A stretch of 64,000 bases of DNA, from contig CAYZWU010000009.1 of assembly GCA_964482235.1 (NCBI GenBank), forward strand, positions 62,001-126,000, in the 5' to 3' direction. Made by a program: the position numbers and the translations under genes. The stretch's first letter is position 1. Each line of letters starts with the position of its first letter. The stretch comes from CAYZWU01 sp964482235 (GTDB lineage Bacteria; Planctomycetota; B15-G4; CAYZWU01). This document shows positions 17,883 through 27,331 of the stretch, one piece after another. The notes under the pieces were generated by a model. The model did no database searches. It worked only from the letters and a program-made list of their open reading frames with translations, and was not told the DNA's origin.

Positions 17883-19163
17883 ATGGATAGACTGCTGATA
17901 CAGGGAGGAAGGGAGCTCAACGGAACGATCCGCGTGAGCGGCGCGAAGAACTCGGTGCTCCCGATCATGGCCGCCTCGCTGCTGACCGATGACGAGGTCG
18001 TGATTCGCAACGTTCCCCGGCTTCGCGACGTGGTGACGATGACCAAGGTGCTGCGTGAACTCGGCATGGCGGTCGACTTCGAGGAAAGCGTGCTGCGTAT
18101 CCGCGCCGGTGAGGGGAAGCCGTCTTCCACGGCTCCCTACGAGCTTGTCAGCACGATGAGAGCCTCGATCTCCGTTCTCGGCCCTCTCATGGCGCGACGG
18201 GGCGAAGCGGCTGTCTCCATGCCGGGCGGCTGCGTTCTCGGCGTACGCCCCATCGACATGCACATCAAGGGCCTCAACGCCCTCGGTGCGGGGCTGAAGA
18301 TCCGGAACGGCTACATCACCGGCGAGTGCAGCCGGCTGCGCGGCACCGAGGTGTTCCTGGGATCGTCCTTCGGCAGCACCGTTCTCGGTACGGCCAACGT
18401 CGTGTCGGCCGCCACGCTGGCTCACGGCGTCACGGTGATCGAAAGCGCCGCCGTGGAACCGGAGATTCACGACCTCTGCCGGTTCCTCACGAGCATGGGG
18501 GCATCGATCTCGGGCATCGGATCGCACAGGATCGTTGTGGAAGGCGTCGATCGCCTCCACGGCTGCGATTACACGGTGATCCCGGACAGGATCGAGGCCG
18601 GCACGTTTCTCATGGTCGGCGCCGCGGCAGGCGGCACGGTCGATGTGGAGGGGGCCGAGCCGGGGCATCTCCTGGCAGTGTTCGATCTGCTCTGTGCGGC
18701 CGGCGTCGAGCTGGAGCGGCGCGGCAACGTCATCCGTGTCACCGGCTGCCGGCGGTTCCGGCCCGTCGACGTGACGACCCATCCCTATCCCGGCTTTCCC
18801 ACGGACCTCCAGGCTCAGATGATGGTGCTCATGACCCTCTCGGAAGGATATTCCGTTCTTACCGAGCGGATCTATCCCGACCGGTTCATCCACGTGGCCG
18901 AGCTGAACAGGCTGGGCGCGGAGATCCGCAAGGAGGGCTCACAGGCCATCATTCACGGTGTGAAGTCGCTTTCGGGCGCCCAGGTGATGGCCTCCGACCT
19001 CAGAGCCAGCGCCGCCCTGGTGCTGGCCGGGCTCGTTGCCCAGGGGGAAACGGAAATCCACAGGGTCTACCATATCGACCGGGGATACGAGAGGATCGAC
19101 GAAAAGCTGCGGCAGATAGGAGCTTCCATCGAGAGAGTGAGTCCGGGATCAGAGGGGGAATGA
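17883..19163 (+). CDS. murA: UDP-N-acetylglucosamine 1-carboxyvinyltransferase MurA
   Basis: A 426-aa MurA, which adds enolpyruvate from PEP to UDP-GlcNAc as the first committed step of peptidoglycan synthesis in the cytoplasm. Key features: GAKNSVLPIMAASLL near 20-34, the PEP/fosfomycin-reactive Cys117 in PGGCVLGVRPID, and the C-terminal DLRASAALVLAGLVA. Full length, ATG with GAGGAG upstream. It shows that the organism makes peptidoglycan. Replacement of the Cys by Asp, seen in fosfomycin-resistant chlamydiae, is not present. Confidence 0.97.
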   Translation: MDRLLIQGGRELNGTIRVSGAKNSVLPIMAASLLTDDEVVIRNVPRLRDVVTMTKVLRELGMAVDFEESVLRIRAGEGKPSSTAPYELVSTMRASISVLGPLMARRGEAAVSMPGGCVLGVRPIDMHIKGLNALGAGLKIRNGYITGECSRLRGTEVFLGSSFGSTVLGTANVVSAATLAHGVTVIESAAVEPEIHDLCRFLTSMGASISGIGSHRIVVEGVDRLHGCDYTVIPDRIEAGTFLMVGAAAGGTVDVEGAEPGHLLAVFDLLCAAGVELERRGNVIRVTGCRRFRPVDVTTHPYPGFPTDLQAQMMVLMTLSEGYSVLTERIYPDRFIHVAELNRLGAEIRKEGSQAIIHGVKSLSGAQVMASDLRASAALVLAGLVAQGETEIHRVYHIDRGYERIDEKLRQIGASIERVSPGSEGE

Positions 19164-19211
19164 GGTATTTTTCTCCGGGGGAAAAGGTCGTGGTCGAACC
19201 GATTTCACTGC

Positions 19212-19240
19212 TTGTAAAGGCCGTGACGCTATGGTATAAG
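19212..19240 (+). promoter_or_regulatory. Sigma-70-type promoter upstream of ffh
   Basis: TTGTAA (19212-19217), a 17-nt spacer, and TATAAG (19235-19240), with TGG just before the -10 (extended -10). It lies 142 nt before ffh, in the 218-nt gap after murA, and probably drives the ffh-rpsP operon. Confidence 0.7.
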
Positions 19241-19381
19241 ACCCGATTCTCAAGGGATGGTCCCTTCCTGGGTGAAGGTCTGTCCACCGTTTTCAGAACG
19301 ACTCCGGAGTAAGGAGTTAGAGCGATTCCGGAACGAGAGGCTGCTGCCGCGGTTCCGTTGAATCGAAACAGGTAACAATCC

Positions 19382-20860
19382 ATGTTTGACACGATTTCAG
19401 GATCGTTACAGAAAGTTTTTCAGAAGTTCGGCAGCCAGAGGCGGCTGACGGCTGACAATATCACGGACGGGCTCCGCGATATCCGCGCCGCCTTGCTCGA
19501 GGCGGACGTCAACTTCAAGGTCGCCAAGGACCTGATCAAGAAGGTCTCCGAAAAAGCAGTGGGCGACGAGGTCGTCAAGTCCGTGACACCTGGCCAGATG
19601 ATCGTCAAGATCTTCCAGGATGAGCTCACCGCGATGATGGGAGGGGATGACAAGGGCATCACCTTCGCTTCCTCTCCGCCCACGATCATCATGCTGGCCG
19701 GCCTCCAGGGCTCGGGTAAAACGACCACCTGCGCCAAGCTGGCCAGCCTGATGAAGAGAAAGGGGCGAAATCCCCTTCTGGTGGCTGCCGATATCCAGCG
19801 TCCTGCCGCCGTGGAGCAGCTCAAGATCCTGGGCCAGCAGATCGACGTGCCCGTTCACAGCGAGCAGGGGCTGCCTCCCCCGCTGATCTGCTCCAACGCG
19901 GTCACCGTGGCCCGCACCAAGGGCCGCGACGTGGTGATCCTCGATACGGCAGGCAGGCTTCACATCGATGAGCCGCTGATGCAGGAGCTCTCCGAGATCG
20001 CCAGGCTGGCCAAGCCTCACCACACCATCCTCGTCAGCGACTCCATGACCGGCCAGGATGCGGTCAACTCTGCCAAGGAGTTCAACGACAGGCTCGAGCT
20101 CGACGGGATCATCCTCACCAAGCTGGACGGCGACACGCGAGGCGGCGCCGCCATCTCGATCCGCGCCGTGACCGGCAAGCCGATCCGCTTCGTCGGTGTG
20201 GGCGAGAAGATCGACCAGTTCGAGGAGTTCTATCCCGATCGCATGGCCTCCCGGATCCTCGGCATGGGCGACGTGGTCAGCCTCGTGGAGAAGGCCCGCG
20301 ATGTGATCGACCAGGACGAGGCCGAGGAGCAGGTCAAGAAGCTCTTCCGCGCCGAGTTCAGTTTCGAGGATTTCCTCTTCCAGCTTCAAGGCATGAGGAA
20401 GATGGGACCGCTCAAGACGATCCTCGAGCACCTGCCGGGCGGCATGGGCAGCGAGTTCCTCGATGCCGGCGTGGACGACAAGAGCATGGATCGTCTCGAG
20501 GCGATCATCAGGTCGATGACCATGGAGGAGCGCCTCAAGCCCGACCTCTTCAACATGAGCCGCAAGCGCCGCGTGGCCAAGGGCAGCGGCGTCGCGGTGG
20601 CCGACGTGAACGATCTCCTGAAGCAGTTCCACCAGATGCAGCAGATGATGAAGAAGATGGGGAACCAGGGCGTCATGGGGAAGATGGCCCAGAAGTTCAT
20701 GCCGGGCATGCGCGGCATGAAGAAGCACAAGGAGATGATGCTCGACAAGCTGGGAGAGAGCGGCAAGCTCAAGACACTGGCCTCGACGAAGGCCAAGAAG
20801 CTGCGTGACAAGAAAAAAGCGGAACGCAAACGTAGAAAAAAAGGACGTTCCCGCAGGTAG
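19382..20860 (+). CDS. ffh: Signal recognition particle protein Ffh
   Basis: A 492-aa SRP54-type GTPase that binds signal sequences and SRP RNA for co-translational membrane targeting. The N domain (residues about 1-90) is followed by the G domain with the P-loop GLQGSGKTTT from residue 107, the DTAGR motif and TKLDGD. The methionine-rich M domain ends in a long basic tail (KKLRDKKKAERKRRKKGRSRR). Slightly longer than the usual 450 aa because of that tail. Start ATG at 19382. rpsP follows 26 nt later. No SRP RNA gene was recognised nearby. Confidence 0.97.
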   Translation: MFDTISGSLQKVFQKFGSQRRLTADNITDGLRDIRAALLEADVNFKVAKDLIKKVSEKAVGDEVVKSVTPGQMIVKIFQDELTAMMGGDDKGITFASSPPTIIMLAGLQGSGKTTTCAKLASLMKRKGRNPLLVAADIQRPAAVEQLKILGQQIDVPVHSEQGLPPPLICSNAVTVARTKGRDVVILDTAGRLHIDEPLMQELSEIARLAKPHHTILVSDSMTGQDAVNSAKEFNDRLELDGIILTKLDGDTRGGAAISIRAVTGKPIRFVGVGEKIDQFEEFYPDRMASRILGMGDVVSLVEKARDVIDQDEAEEQVKKLFRAEFSFEDFLFQLQGMRKMGPLKTILEHLPGGMGSEFLDAGVDDKSMDRLEAIIRSMTMEERLKPDLFNMSRKRRVAKGSGVAVADVNDLLKQFHQMQQMMKKMGNQGVMGKMAQKFMPGMRGMKKHKEMMLDKLGESGKLKTLASTKAKKLRDKKKAERKRRKKGRSRR

Positions 20861-20886
20861 ATTGGAATTTTTAAAGGAGTCTAGTT

Positions 20887-21135
20887 TTGGCAGTCAGAAT
20901 CCGGTGCAAAAGAATGGGACGGAAGAACAGGCCTTTTTACAGGATCTGCGTCTTCGATGGCAGGACGCGGCGCGACGGCCGCTCGATCGAGGATATCGGC
21001 CACTACAACGTGATGAGCGACGACGAGAAGGAAGCCTACAAGATCGACGTGGACCGCCTGAAGTACTGGTTGAGCGTGGGCGCCAAGCCGAGCGAGACCG
21101 TGGCCAGCATCATGAAGAAGATCGGGATTTCCTAG
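20887..21135 (+). CDS. rpsP: 30S ribosomal protein S16
   Basis: An 82-aa S16 beginning MAVRIRCKRMGRKNRPFYRI and containing the usual DGRSIEDIGHYN. The start is a TTG at 20887 with AAAGGAGT 8-9 nt upstream; no ATG is possible before the conserved N-terminus. ffh-rpsP linkage is common, but the genes that usually follow (rimM, trmD, rplS) are absent here. Confidence 0.97.
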   Translation: MAVRIRCKRMGRKNRPFYRICVFDGRTRRDGRSIEDIGHYNVMSDDEKEAYKIDVDRLKYWLSVGAKPSETVASIMKKIGIS

Positions 21136-21138
21136 ATC

Positions 21139-21852
21139 ATGGCAGCCGCAGCGTCTGGATCGAAGGCCAGAGTCAAGAACATCCTGGCCGCAATGGAGAA
21201 GAAGTACGGCGCAGTGAAGACCATCGGTACGGGTTCTTCACTGAGCCAGTGCCTTTTCCAGATCTTCAGGCAGGGATGGGATTTCAAGAAGGCTTCCCGG
21301 GCCGTCAGGATCCTGGAAAGCAGCTTCATCGACTGGAACGAGGTCCGTGTCTCGCCGGTCAGGGAGCTGATGGAAGCCCTGGACGCGCTCGGGTGCGCGG
21401 ACATGGAGAAGCGTGTCGATCGTGCCAAGGGGTTTCTCCAGGAGCTTTTCGACTCCTGCCAGAACCTTGACGAGAAGCTGTTCGGCGACAGGGACTTCGA
21501 ATCGATTCGAAGGCTTCTCGTGTCGAACGAATCGCTCGGCAGAGCGGCTGCAGGGGTTTTGCTCCAGATCCTCAGGCTCGAGATGGCCAAGGATCCCGCG
21601 GTGGACGAGAGCGCCAAGGTGCTCGTCGTCCTGCCCGAGTCGATGCGTGTGGCGATCAGGATGGGTTTCCTGAAGAAGACCCAGTCGAGCAACGTGGCCC
21701 GCCAGGAGTTCATGAAGTCCATCCAGCCTGCTGAATACCTCCGGTTCCAGTATCTGACCGTGATGCACGCGGAAAAATACTGTTTTTCGAAGAACCCTGC
21801 CTGCGCCGATTGCTTCCTGAACAAGTCGTGCACGTTTTTCAAGAAGACATGA
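21139..21852 (+). CDS. Endonuclease III-like HhH-GPD protein, Fe-S cysteines kept, catalytic residues lost
   Basis: A 237-aa protein starting 3 nt after rpsP. The C-terminus has C215-x6-C222-x2-C225-x5-C231, the exact spacing of the endonuclease III [4Fe-4S] loop. The middle aligns by eye with the HhH-GPD fold, but the hairpin that should read GxGRKTA reads SLGRAAAG, so the catalytic Lys is Ala. The VDTH segment is replaced by VLPES, removing the Asp. It is probably not a functional glycosylase; a DNA- or nucleic-acid-binding Fe-S protein is possible. Its place between rpsP and maf suggests steady expression with translation genes. Confidence 0.7.
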   Translation: MAAAASGSKARVKNILAAMEKKYGAVKTIGTGSSLSQCLFQIFRQGWDFKKASRAVRILESSFIDWNEVRVSPVRELMEALDALGCADMEKRVDRAKGFLQELFDSCQNLDEKLFGDRDFESIRRLLVSNESLGRAAAGVLLQILRLEMAKDPAVDESAKVLVVLPESMRVAIRMGFLKKTQSSNVARQEFMKSIQPAEYLRFQYLTVMHAEKYCFSKNPACADCFLNKSCTFFKKT

Positions 21853-21914
21853 TCCGGGCCGCTTCTCTTGCTGTTGCATTTCGGTATCGCCGCTTGTGAA
21901 GAGACGGACTCAAA

Positions 21915-22547
21915 ATGCAGATTCACAACTCGCTAAGACCTCTCATCCTGGCATCGGCCTCGCCCAGGCGGCGGGACATTCTCCGCAGGCTTGGGCTCGA
22001 GTTCGGAATCATCCCCTCCTCGGTGGATGAAGATCTCGTCATGCACCGCGGTGAAGGGGATCTCCCCGGTCCGGCGCAGGCGGCGGAAAGGCTCTCCATC
22101 CTGAAAGCGCGCCACGTGGCCGCCGGCTGCTCCCGGGGAACGGTCATCGGATCGGACACCGTCGTGGCCGTTGGAGAGACGATGCTCGGCAAACCGACTT
22201 CGGCCGAGGACGCGCACAGGATCCTCTCCTTTCTCAGCGGGAAGACGCAGGAGGTCATCTCCGGCCTCTGCCTGATCCACAAACCGTCGGGCAAGGAGTT
22301 TTCCGGCTTCGATGTGACGCGCGTCTTCACGAAACCGATGTCGGACCATGAAATCGAGGAGTACATCGCCACGGAGGAATGCTTCGGGAAGGCGGGGGCC
22401 TACGCCATCCAGGAGACGGGAGACCGCTTCGTGGACAGGATCGAGGGTTCTTTCGACAATGTCGTCGGATTTCCGACGGAGCTCTTCATGAAGATGATCA
22501 AAGACTTGAACAAGTGGGTGAAGGAAGAAGCAGATGTTAGATCGTGA
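21915..22547 (+). CDS. maf: Maf-type nucleoside triphosphate pyrophosphatase
   Basis: A 210-aa Maf/YhdE-type protein, hydrolysing non-canonical or modified NTPs (dTTP/UTP or m7GTP classes) to monophosphates. Motifs: LILASASPRRRDILRRLG at the N-terminus, GSDTVVAVGETMLGKP in the middle, and GKAGAYAIQETGDRFVDRIEGSFDNVVG (shown in the 130-165 region). Typical length. ATG start at 21915. Its 3' end overlaps the next gene by 14 nt, so the two are translationally coupled. Confidence 0.93.
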   Translation: MQIHNSLRPLILASASPRRRDILRRLGLEFGIIPSSVDEDLVMHRGEGDLPGPAQAAERLSILKARHVAAGCSRGTVIGSDTVVAVGETMLGKPTSAEDAHRILSFLSGKTQEVISGLCLIHKPSGKEFSGFDVTRVFTKPMSDHEIEEYIATEECFGKAGAYAIQETGDRFVDRIEGSFDNVVGFPTELFMKMIKDLNKWVKEEADVRS

Positions 22548-23031
22548 CAGATCGTTTCGCACATTGCGTTGCGCCGCGATTCTTCTTCTCCTCGCACTCC
22601 TGCCTGTCGGGTGCAACGGGGAGAAGCCTCTGAAGGATGCCAAGTGGGCCGAAGAGGTGCGCCTCACCATGGGCGGAGTGGAAGTCCTTCTGGAGACGGC
22701 GCTTACAGACCCGGAGCGGACAAAGGGCTTGATGTACCGCGAACAGCTTGCACCGAACGGGGGGATGCTCTTCGTCTATCCGAGAGTGAAGACCCTCTCC
22801 TTCTGGATGTCGAACACCTGGATACCCTTGTCGATCGCCTTTCTCAGGGAGGACGGGACGGTCATCAACATCGAGGAGATGGAACCCCTTCGCGAGATCG
22901 TCAGCTACAGATCGGAAGAGCCGTGCCGGTTCGCCATCGAGATGAACAGGGGCTGGTTCGCGACCCGTGGGATCAAGAAGGGCGACCGGATCGCCCTGAC
23001 ATCGGAGATATACGGGCTGGAAGCCCGATGA
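22534..23031 (+). CDS. DUF192 lipoprotein
   Basis: A 165-aa exported protein. A signal peptide with lipobox LPVGC (Cys near residue 27) indicates a lipid anchor. The DUF192 domain follows: ERTKGLMYREQL, GGMLFVYP, FWMSNTWIPLSIAFL and a C-terminal FAIEMNRGWFATRGIKKGD. The molecular role of DUF192 is not established. It starts inside the maf gene (14-nt overlap) and belongs to the same operon. Confidence 0.9.
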   Translation: MLDRDRSFRTLRCAAILLLLALLPVGCNGEKPLKDAKWAEEVRLTMGGVEVLLETALTDPERTKGLMYREQLAPNGGMLFVYPRVKTLSFWMSNTWIPLSIAFLREDGTVINIEEMEPLREIVSYRSEEPCRFAIEMNRGWFATRGIKKGDRIALTSEIYGLEAR

Positions 23032-23066
23032 GACGGTTTTCGCTGGAGCGGGAATCGGGCCGCCCA

Positions 23067-23094
23067 TTGATTTTCGATGAACGGCTGATAAAAT
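23067..23094 (+). promoter_or_regulatory. Probable sigma-70 promoter upstream of rpmE
   Basis: TTGATT (23067-23072), a 16-nt spacer and TAAAAT (23089-23094), in the 157-nt gap before rpmE. The spacer contains GAACGGCTGAT, which also occurs in the promoter at 24517. Confidence 0.55.
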
Positions 23095-23188
23095 GTGACG
23101 TTTCTGTATTTACGGTGAAAACCGGTAACCCGGTTCAAAGATACCGGTAGGGCGCGATAGCAAGGCGTCCTTGGAGGATTGTGCTCAA

Positions 23189-23401
23189 ATGAAGAAAAAG
23201 ATTCATCCCAAATACTTCGACTGCGTCGTCACCTGCGGTTGCGGGAACAGTTTCGAGACTCGCTCCACCCGCGAGAAGATCAACGTCGAGATCTGCTCCA
23301 GCTGCCATCCCTTCTACACGGGCAAGCAGAAGTTCGTGGACACTGCCGGCCGCGTGGAGAAGTTCCTCCGGAAGTACAACCTGAAACAGCAGGAAGAATA
23401 A
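23189..23401 (+). CDS. rpmE: 50S ribosomal protein L31, zinc-binding form
   Basis: A 70-aa L31. Cysteines in VTCGCGNSF and EICSSCHPFYTGKQK mark the zinc-containing (C+) form. ATG at 23189 with GGAGG 11 nt upstream; an ATG six codons earlier does not fit the family N-terminus (MKKKIHPKY). prfA follows 24 nt later, a common linkage. Confidence 0.97.
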   Translation: MKKKIHPKYFDCVVTCGCGNSFETRSTREKINVEICSSCHPFYTGKQKFVDTAGRVEKFLRKYNLKQQEE

Positions 23402-23425
23402 GAGGAAGACCCTCCCCCTGTTGCC

Positions 23426-24487
<1,062 letters not shown>

Positions 24488-24516
24488 CGAGCCCCGTGCT
24501 TTCATTGTTTTGGATA

Positions 24517-24544
24517 TTGAACGGCTGATTGAATACCGTAGAAT
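24517..24544 (+). promoter_or_regulatory. Sigma-70-type promoter before the zinc-ribbon membrane protein
   Basis: TTGAAC (24517-24522), a 16-nt spacer and TAGAAT (24539-24544), 55 nt before the ATG at 24600 and 29 nt after the prfA stop. Confidence 0.65.
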
Positions 24545-24599
24545 TTCGTGAAAACCGCTTCAAGCGGCCTCATCCATACCAGCACTAAGGAGGAATCGA

Positions 24600-25625
24600 A
24601 TGGCATCTGAGCCTGGAAAATTCGACGAATTCGAGGAGTTCGAAGCATCCGAATTCGAAAGCGAGACCAAGGAGAATGCCGGGGATCAGGCCGGTTTCGA
24701 AGAGCCTGTCGGTGATCCTGGCGAAGGCGAAGGAGCTGTCGATGGCGATTCGGCCGGCAGCGCCGATGTCGATGAGGCCGCAGCGGGGGGGGGCGATAAG
24801 GAGGATGCTCCTGCCGAGCTGCTCTTCTCCAAGGACAAGCAGCAGCAGGAGGAGACACAGGGGATCATGGTCAAGTACTGCATCTTCTGCAGGGAGACCA
24901 TCCTGGCCGACGCCATCTGCTGCAAGCACTGCGGTCATGTGGTCCACATCTTCGAGGGCGCCGTCTTCAAGCAGCTCTACTGGTTCTTCTGGGCTGCCGT
25001 GATCACCTTCATCGGCTGCATGCTGCCCTTCATGTCCTTCGATCCGGGCGCCTGGCAGGATTCCTGGGAGCTTGCTTGCTCCAAGACCGGCGTCGAATTC
25101 AACGACGGGAATCCCGTTGTCGATCCCAGCGATCAGAAGCTCATCACCGAGATGATCATCGAGATCGAGGGCCTCGAGGCGGTGGCGAAGTCGGCCCCCG
25201 CCGCAGCGACCCACAGCTTCGTCGGCTCGATGTACATGATCTTTTCCCTTCTCCTCATCGCGGCCATGCTGTTCAGCATCTATGCCAAGCGGCTGGTCAT
25301 GTCGCCGGTGTTCCTGATGATCATTCCGGCCGTGCATTCATGGTGGATTGTGGTGAAGACCGTGCCGACCTGGATGGCCACCGTGCCCTGGTCGACAAAG
25401 GAGAGCGTCGAGTACCTTCGTCCCGGCCCAGAGGTCGACTGGTTCGCCGTCTACACCCTCAAGTGGTGGGAGAGGCTGAGCGACGATCTCGGTTCGGGCA
25501 TGATCCTGATCCTGCTCGGTTCGACGATCGTCACGCTCACGTTTATCTTTTCCCTCTTCAGCGCCGTTGCCGGCGGCAAGGGCGGCTCGAAGCAGCCGGC
25601 CCGCGGCCGTAGGCGGGGCAGGTAG
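24600..25625 (+). CDS. Zinc-ribbon membrane protein of unknown function
   Basis: A 341-aa protein. The first 90 residues are very acidic and Glu/Gly-rich. A zinc ribbon follows (YCIFCRETI and CCKHCGHVV, near 97-115). Four probable membrane helices come next, around FFWAAVITFIGCMLP, MYMIFSLLLIAAMLF, PVFLMIIPAVHSWW and MILILLGSTIVTLTF, and the C-terminus is basic (KQPARGRRRGR). No family recognised. It has its own promoter, an AGGAGG ribosome site, and separates prfA from prmC. Confidence 0.72.
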   Translation: MASEPGKFDEFEEFEASEFESETKENAGDQAGFEEPVGDPGEGEGAVDGDSAGSADVDEAAAGGGDKEDAPAELLFSKDKQQQEETQGIMVKYCIFCRETILADAICCKHCGHVVHIFEGAVFKQLYWFFWAAVITFIGCMLPFMSFDPGAWQDSWELACSKTGVEFNDGNPVVDPSDQKLITEMIIEIEGLEAVAKSAPAAATHSFVGSMYMIFSLLLIAAMLFSIYAKRLVMSPVFLMIIPAVHSWWIVVKTVPTWMATVPWSTKESVEYLRPGPEVDWFAVYTLKWWERLSDDLGSGMILILLGSTIVTLTFIFSLFSAVAGGKGGSKQPARGRRRGR

Positions 25626-25644
25626 AGGCGGGCGGCCGATCCAG

Positions 25645-26571
25645 ATGGGGGAAGGAGCCGGACGACAAAGCGGCAGGCCGGATTCCTCCCTCTGGAGGAT
25701 CGGCAGTCTTCTCAAGGAGGCGGGCCGCTTCCTGGCGCGGAAAGGCATCGCCGAATCGCGCCTCGAAGCGGAGCTCCTCCTGGCCCATTCCCTGTCACTT
25801 GACCGCGTGGCCCTCTACGCCTCTTTTTCCAAGCCGCTGGAATCGACCGAGGTCGACGCGTTCCGCGATCTAGTGAAGAGGCGGATTGCCGGCGAGCCGA
25901 CGGCCTACCTCGTCGGGGTGAAGGAGTTCTTCTCCCTCGATTTCCATGTCACGCCGGCCGTCCTGATCCCGCGCCCCGAAACCGAGGAGCTCGTCCAGTC
26001 GATCCTGGACGTCGTCCCGGGCGACGGTTCGGGATACCGCCTGGGCGATCTGGGGACCGGCTCGGGCTGCATCGCCGTCACGGCGGCCAGGCTGTGCGGG
26101 AAGATCGAGGTCGAGGCGACGGACATCTCCGAGGAAGCGCTCGTCGTGGCGGCCCGCAATGCGGAGCGTCATGACGTGGGCGGGAGGGTCGCCTTCCTGC
26201 AGGGAGACATGGCCGAGCCTCTTTTCGAGGCGGGATCGCCCGGCCGATTCCAGGTGCTGGCCTGCAACCCTCCCTACATCGATCCCGAAGGCCCGCTCGA
26301 TGTCGATCCCGATGTCGCCCGCTTCGAGCCTCGCGAAGCCCTTTTCACTCCGCCCGGCGATCCGCTTCATTTCTACTGCCGGGTTCTATCGCGTGCAGGG
26401 AGTCTTCTGGCTCCCCGGGGCGTCGTCTTCTTCGAGATTGCCGAGGGGATGGAGGAATCCGTGGAAGAGGCCGGCCGGCGATTTGAATTCGAACCTTTCT
26501 TCAAGCGCAGGGATCTTGCCGGAAAATGGAGGGTCGTGGGTTTCAAGACTGCCCGGGGGGGGCGGATGTAA
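25645..26571 (+). CDS. prmC: Release factor glutamine methyltransferase PrmC
   Basis: A 308-aa methyltransferase that methylates the GGQ glutamine of RF1 and RF2. The N-terminal helical domain (ESRLEAELLLAHSL) is followed by the SAM motif LGDLGTGSGCIAV and the substrate motif NPPYID. I chose the ATG at 25645, which lies after the upstream gene's stop; the longer frame from 25567 overlaps that gene and encodes an Ala/Arg-rich stretch. Ends convergent to the PilZ gene, 32 nt away. Confidence 0.94.
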   Translation: MGEGAGRQSGRPDSSLWRIGSLLKEAGRFLARKGIAESRLEAELLLAHSLSLDRVALYASFSKPLESTEVDAFRDLVKRRIAGEPTAYLVGVKEFFSLDFHVTPAVLIPRPETEELVQSILDVVPGDGSGYRLGDLGTGSGCIAVTAARLCGKIEVEATDISEEALVVAARNAERHDVGGRVAFLQGDMAEPLFEAGSPGRFQVLACNPPYIDPEGPLDVDPDVARFEPREALFTPPGDPLHFYCRVLSRAGSLLAPRGVVFFEIAEGMEESVEEAGRRFEFEPFFKRRDLAGKWRVVGFKTARGGRM

Positions 26572-26603
26572 CCGGGGGACGGTTTGCTCGTCAACAGATT
26601 GAA

Positions 26604-26990
26604 TCAAAAATCGATTTCTGCTTTCAGCCGCTCTTTGATGTAGTCGTCGAGGAGATTCGAGGCTTCCGTGTCCAGCTCGGTGAAAAAGACACCGATGTCC
26701 CACTTCCGCCTCGAGTTGGTTCTGACCACCGGCTCGCAGCGGACAACAACGCCCTGACACTTCAGGAGGTAATATTCTTCCTCCTGCTCGGGGAGAGCGG
26801 GAAGACGGATGGCCATCTTCACCTGTGTCATCTCGGGTATCTCTGTCCGTGCGAGGCAGCAGAGACCGTTACGGCTGATGTTTTTGAGAAATGCTTCCTG
26901 GCCATCGCCAAGGAGATCTAGGGCAACAGGTCCTACCGCTTCGATCCGTTTTTCTTGGCGTCTTTCTTTTTTTCCAGAAAATACGGTCAT
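26604..26990 (-). CDS. PilZ domain protein (probable c-di-GMP receptor)
   Basis: A 128-aa single-domain PilZ protein. The c-di-GMP-binding RxxxR motif is present in ERRQEKR near residues 9-15, and the second motif [D/N]xSxxG appears as NISRNG near 37-42. The domain ends with IGVFFTEL. Both ligand motifs are intact, so binding is likely. Target process unknown. Divergent from ssb. Confidence 0.88.
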   Translation of the reverse strand: MTVFSGKKERRQEKRIEAVGPVALDLLGDGQEAFLKNISRNGLCCLARTEIPEMTQVKMAIRLPALPEQEEEYYLLKCQGVVVRCEPVVRTNSRRKWDIGVFFTELDTEASNLLDDYIKERLKAEIDF

Positions 26991-27331
26991 GGTGGCTTCT
27001 GTTCTTTCTGATTGTCGAGATGAGTCTCGTCAGCCGGGCCGGCTTCGACTCCTCAGTTTGTTTGCTGGACTGTCCATTTTATCGGAAAAGAGGCCGTCCC
27101 GGGTTGAGGGGGAATAGAGGTTATTTACCGAAATTCCGATCGCCCTTCGGAGAGTTCCGGTAGGGAGAACCCGACGTGCGGTTTTCTTTCCGGAGACACG
27201 GTGCTATATTGACTGAAGCGGCTGTGTTGACAAAGACACCTGCGGACTCGCTCCGCAGCCCAATGCGGCCCCGGAGATGACTCGGGGCTCGAAAAGAACG
27301 ATGCTGCTCTCGGAGAGGGCAAGGAGGAGAG
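26991..27331. other. 341-nt divergent intergenic region with ssb promoter
   Basis: No gene seen. An extended -10 (TGC then TATATT, 27202-27210) is a reasonable ssb promoter. A small hairpin CTGCGGA/TCCGCAG (27240-27258, 5-nt loop) lies in the presumed 5' leader. No operator can be assigned. Confidence 0.4.
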
